From Methyloversatilis universalis FAM5 (lineage in GTDB: Bacteria > Pseudomonadota > Gammaproteobacteria > Burkholderiales > Rhodocyclaceae): DNA of 64,000 nt. Below are positions 63,634 to 64,000 of the stretch, piece by piece (the stretch's first letter is position 1; every line of letters begins with the position of its first letter). Under the pieces are notes generated by a model that worked only from the letters and a program-made list of their open reading frames with translations, searched no databases and had not been told where the DNA came from. The translations under genes and the position numbers were made by a program. The stretch is from contig NZ_AFHG01000029.1 of NCBI RefSeq assembly GCF_000214035.2, positions 186,001-250,000 on the forward strand, in the 5' to 3' direction.

Positions 63634-64000
63634 GGGAAGCTCCTTGGGGAGGGGAAAGGCGTCAGGCGACCGGTCTGCGCACGGGCCGGGCCGTGCATGG
63701 GCACTGCGGTCGCGTCGTGGTGTCCGTGAAGCGGGGGCGCGTCAGCGCGGCTGCGAAGACCGGGCTCCACGCGGGCGCAGCGATGCGCATCGGCGTGGCA
63801 AGGGCGTGCGGCAGGGCAGGGTGTGCATGATGGCGGTCCCGGGGTCATGAATGCTGTATGCGCCTGTCCGGCATGCTCCCCGGCAGGCATGTTTGCCGCC
63901 TCATCGGCCCGCCCGGCGCGGGCTTGAGAACTTTGTTGCTTTGCACAATACGGGTGCGGAAACGGCACATCGCTGGTGCGTTTCCGCCGGTGTCCGGTGA
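63634..64000. other. Non-coding region upstream of the chemoreceptor
   Basis: These 367 bases hold the promoter of the minus-strand chemoreceptor at 63901-63927 and a leader of about 260 bases. I see no supported gene up to the window edge. Confidence 0.5.
63901..63927 (-). promoter_or_regulatory. FliA (sigma-28) promoter of the chemoreceptor
   Basis: The minus strand reads TCAAGCCC, 11 bases, GCCGATGA, close to the TCAAG/TAAAGTTT-N11-GCCGATAA flagellar-sigma consensus. Spacing is exact. Transcription would start near 63894. Confidence 0.72.

Overview
The window is GC-rich, gene-dense chromosomal DNA from a Gram-negative bacterium, most likely a betaproteobacterium of the Rhodocyclales type, possibly a Methyloversatilis-like methylotroph. 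This is an inference from gene content: a class I polyhydroxyalkanoate (PHA) locus, tetrahydromethanopterin/methanofuran cofactor genes, a PEP-CTERM protein near an EpsA-type regulator, BamD, and an SOS-controlled DnaE2. There is no prophage, insertion sequence or CRISPR array. Most of the window is core genome; the most accessory-looking parts are the unknown 672-aa gene (12.8-14.8 kb) and the copper block (53.5-61.4 kb) with its REP-like palindromes.

Layout. 0.15-2 kb: two membrane proteins. 2-9.2 kb (minus): a tightly packed run of prfB (with its programmed +1 frameshift), an unknown membrane-anchored protein, and an MksF-MksE-MksB-like SMC condensin with no MksG/JetD nuclease gene. 9.4-16.8 kb: a YVTN beta-propeller protein, an alpha/beta hydrolase, a PEP-CTERM protein, the unknown 672-aa exported protein, EpsA and an ankyrin protein. 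17-22.3 kb: a sigma-54 activator overlapping a four-gene cluster (DmrB-like flavoprotein, dihydropteroate-synthase-like protein, DUF447, MfnB) for C1-carrier cofactor synthesis. 22.5-24.3 kb (minus): universal stress protein plus an NtrC-type response regulator without an adjacent kinase. 24.3-28 kb: bamD diverging from rluD-pgeF-zip, with start codons sharing two bases. 28.2-32.4 kb: phaC-phaB-phaB-phaR. 32.4-35.2 kb: rimO and a D-2-hydroxyacid dehydrogenase. 35.3-36 kb: tRNA-Ala and a duplicated tRNA-Glu/tRNA-Asp pair.

36-44.2 kb: a diguanylate cyclase, a PhnD-like binding protein coupled to a hybrid histidine kinase, and a large DUF748 protein. 44.2-47.9 kb (minus): a Bcp-type peroxiredoxin and dnaE2 under an excellent LexA box. 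48.2-53.4 kb: the prkA-yeaH-spoVR stress operon behind a candidate sigma-54 promoter. 53.5-61.3 kb: copper handling, with two His-rich exported proteins, a TolC-type channel, a multicopper oxidase, a DUF411 protein, a copper chaperone, CopA ATPase and CueR. Two CueR-type operators control the divergent chaperone and ATPase promoters. 61.5-64 kb (minus): a chemoreceptor with an apparently cytoplasmic sensor domain and a FliA-type promoter.

The best candidates for new biology are the prfB-linked MksG-less condensin operon with its membrane partner, the inside-facing chemoreceptor, the PhnD/hybrid-kinase pair, the bamD/rluD start overlap, the PHA attenuator and the small REP family. All calls were made by reading the sequence; no database search was run.
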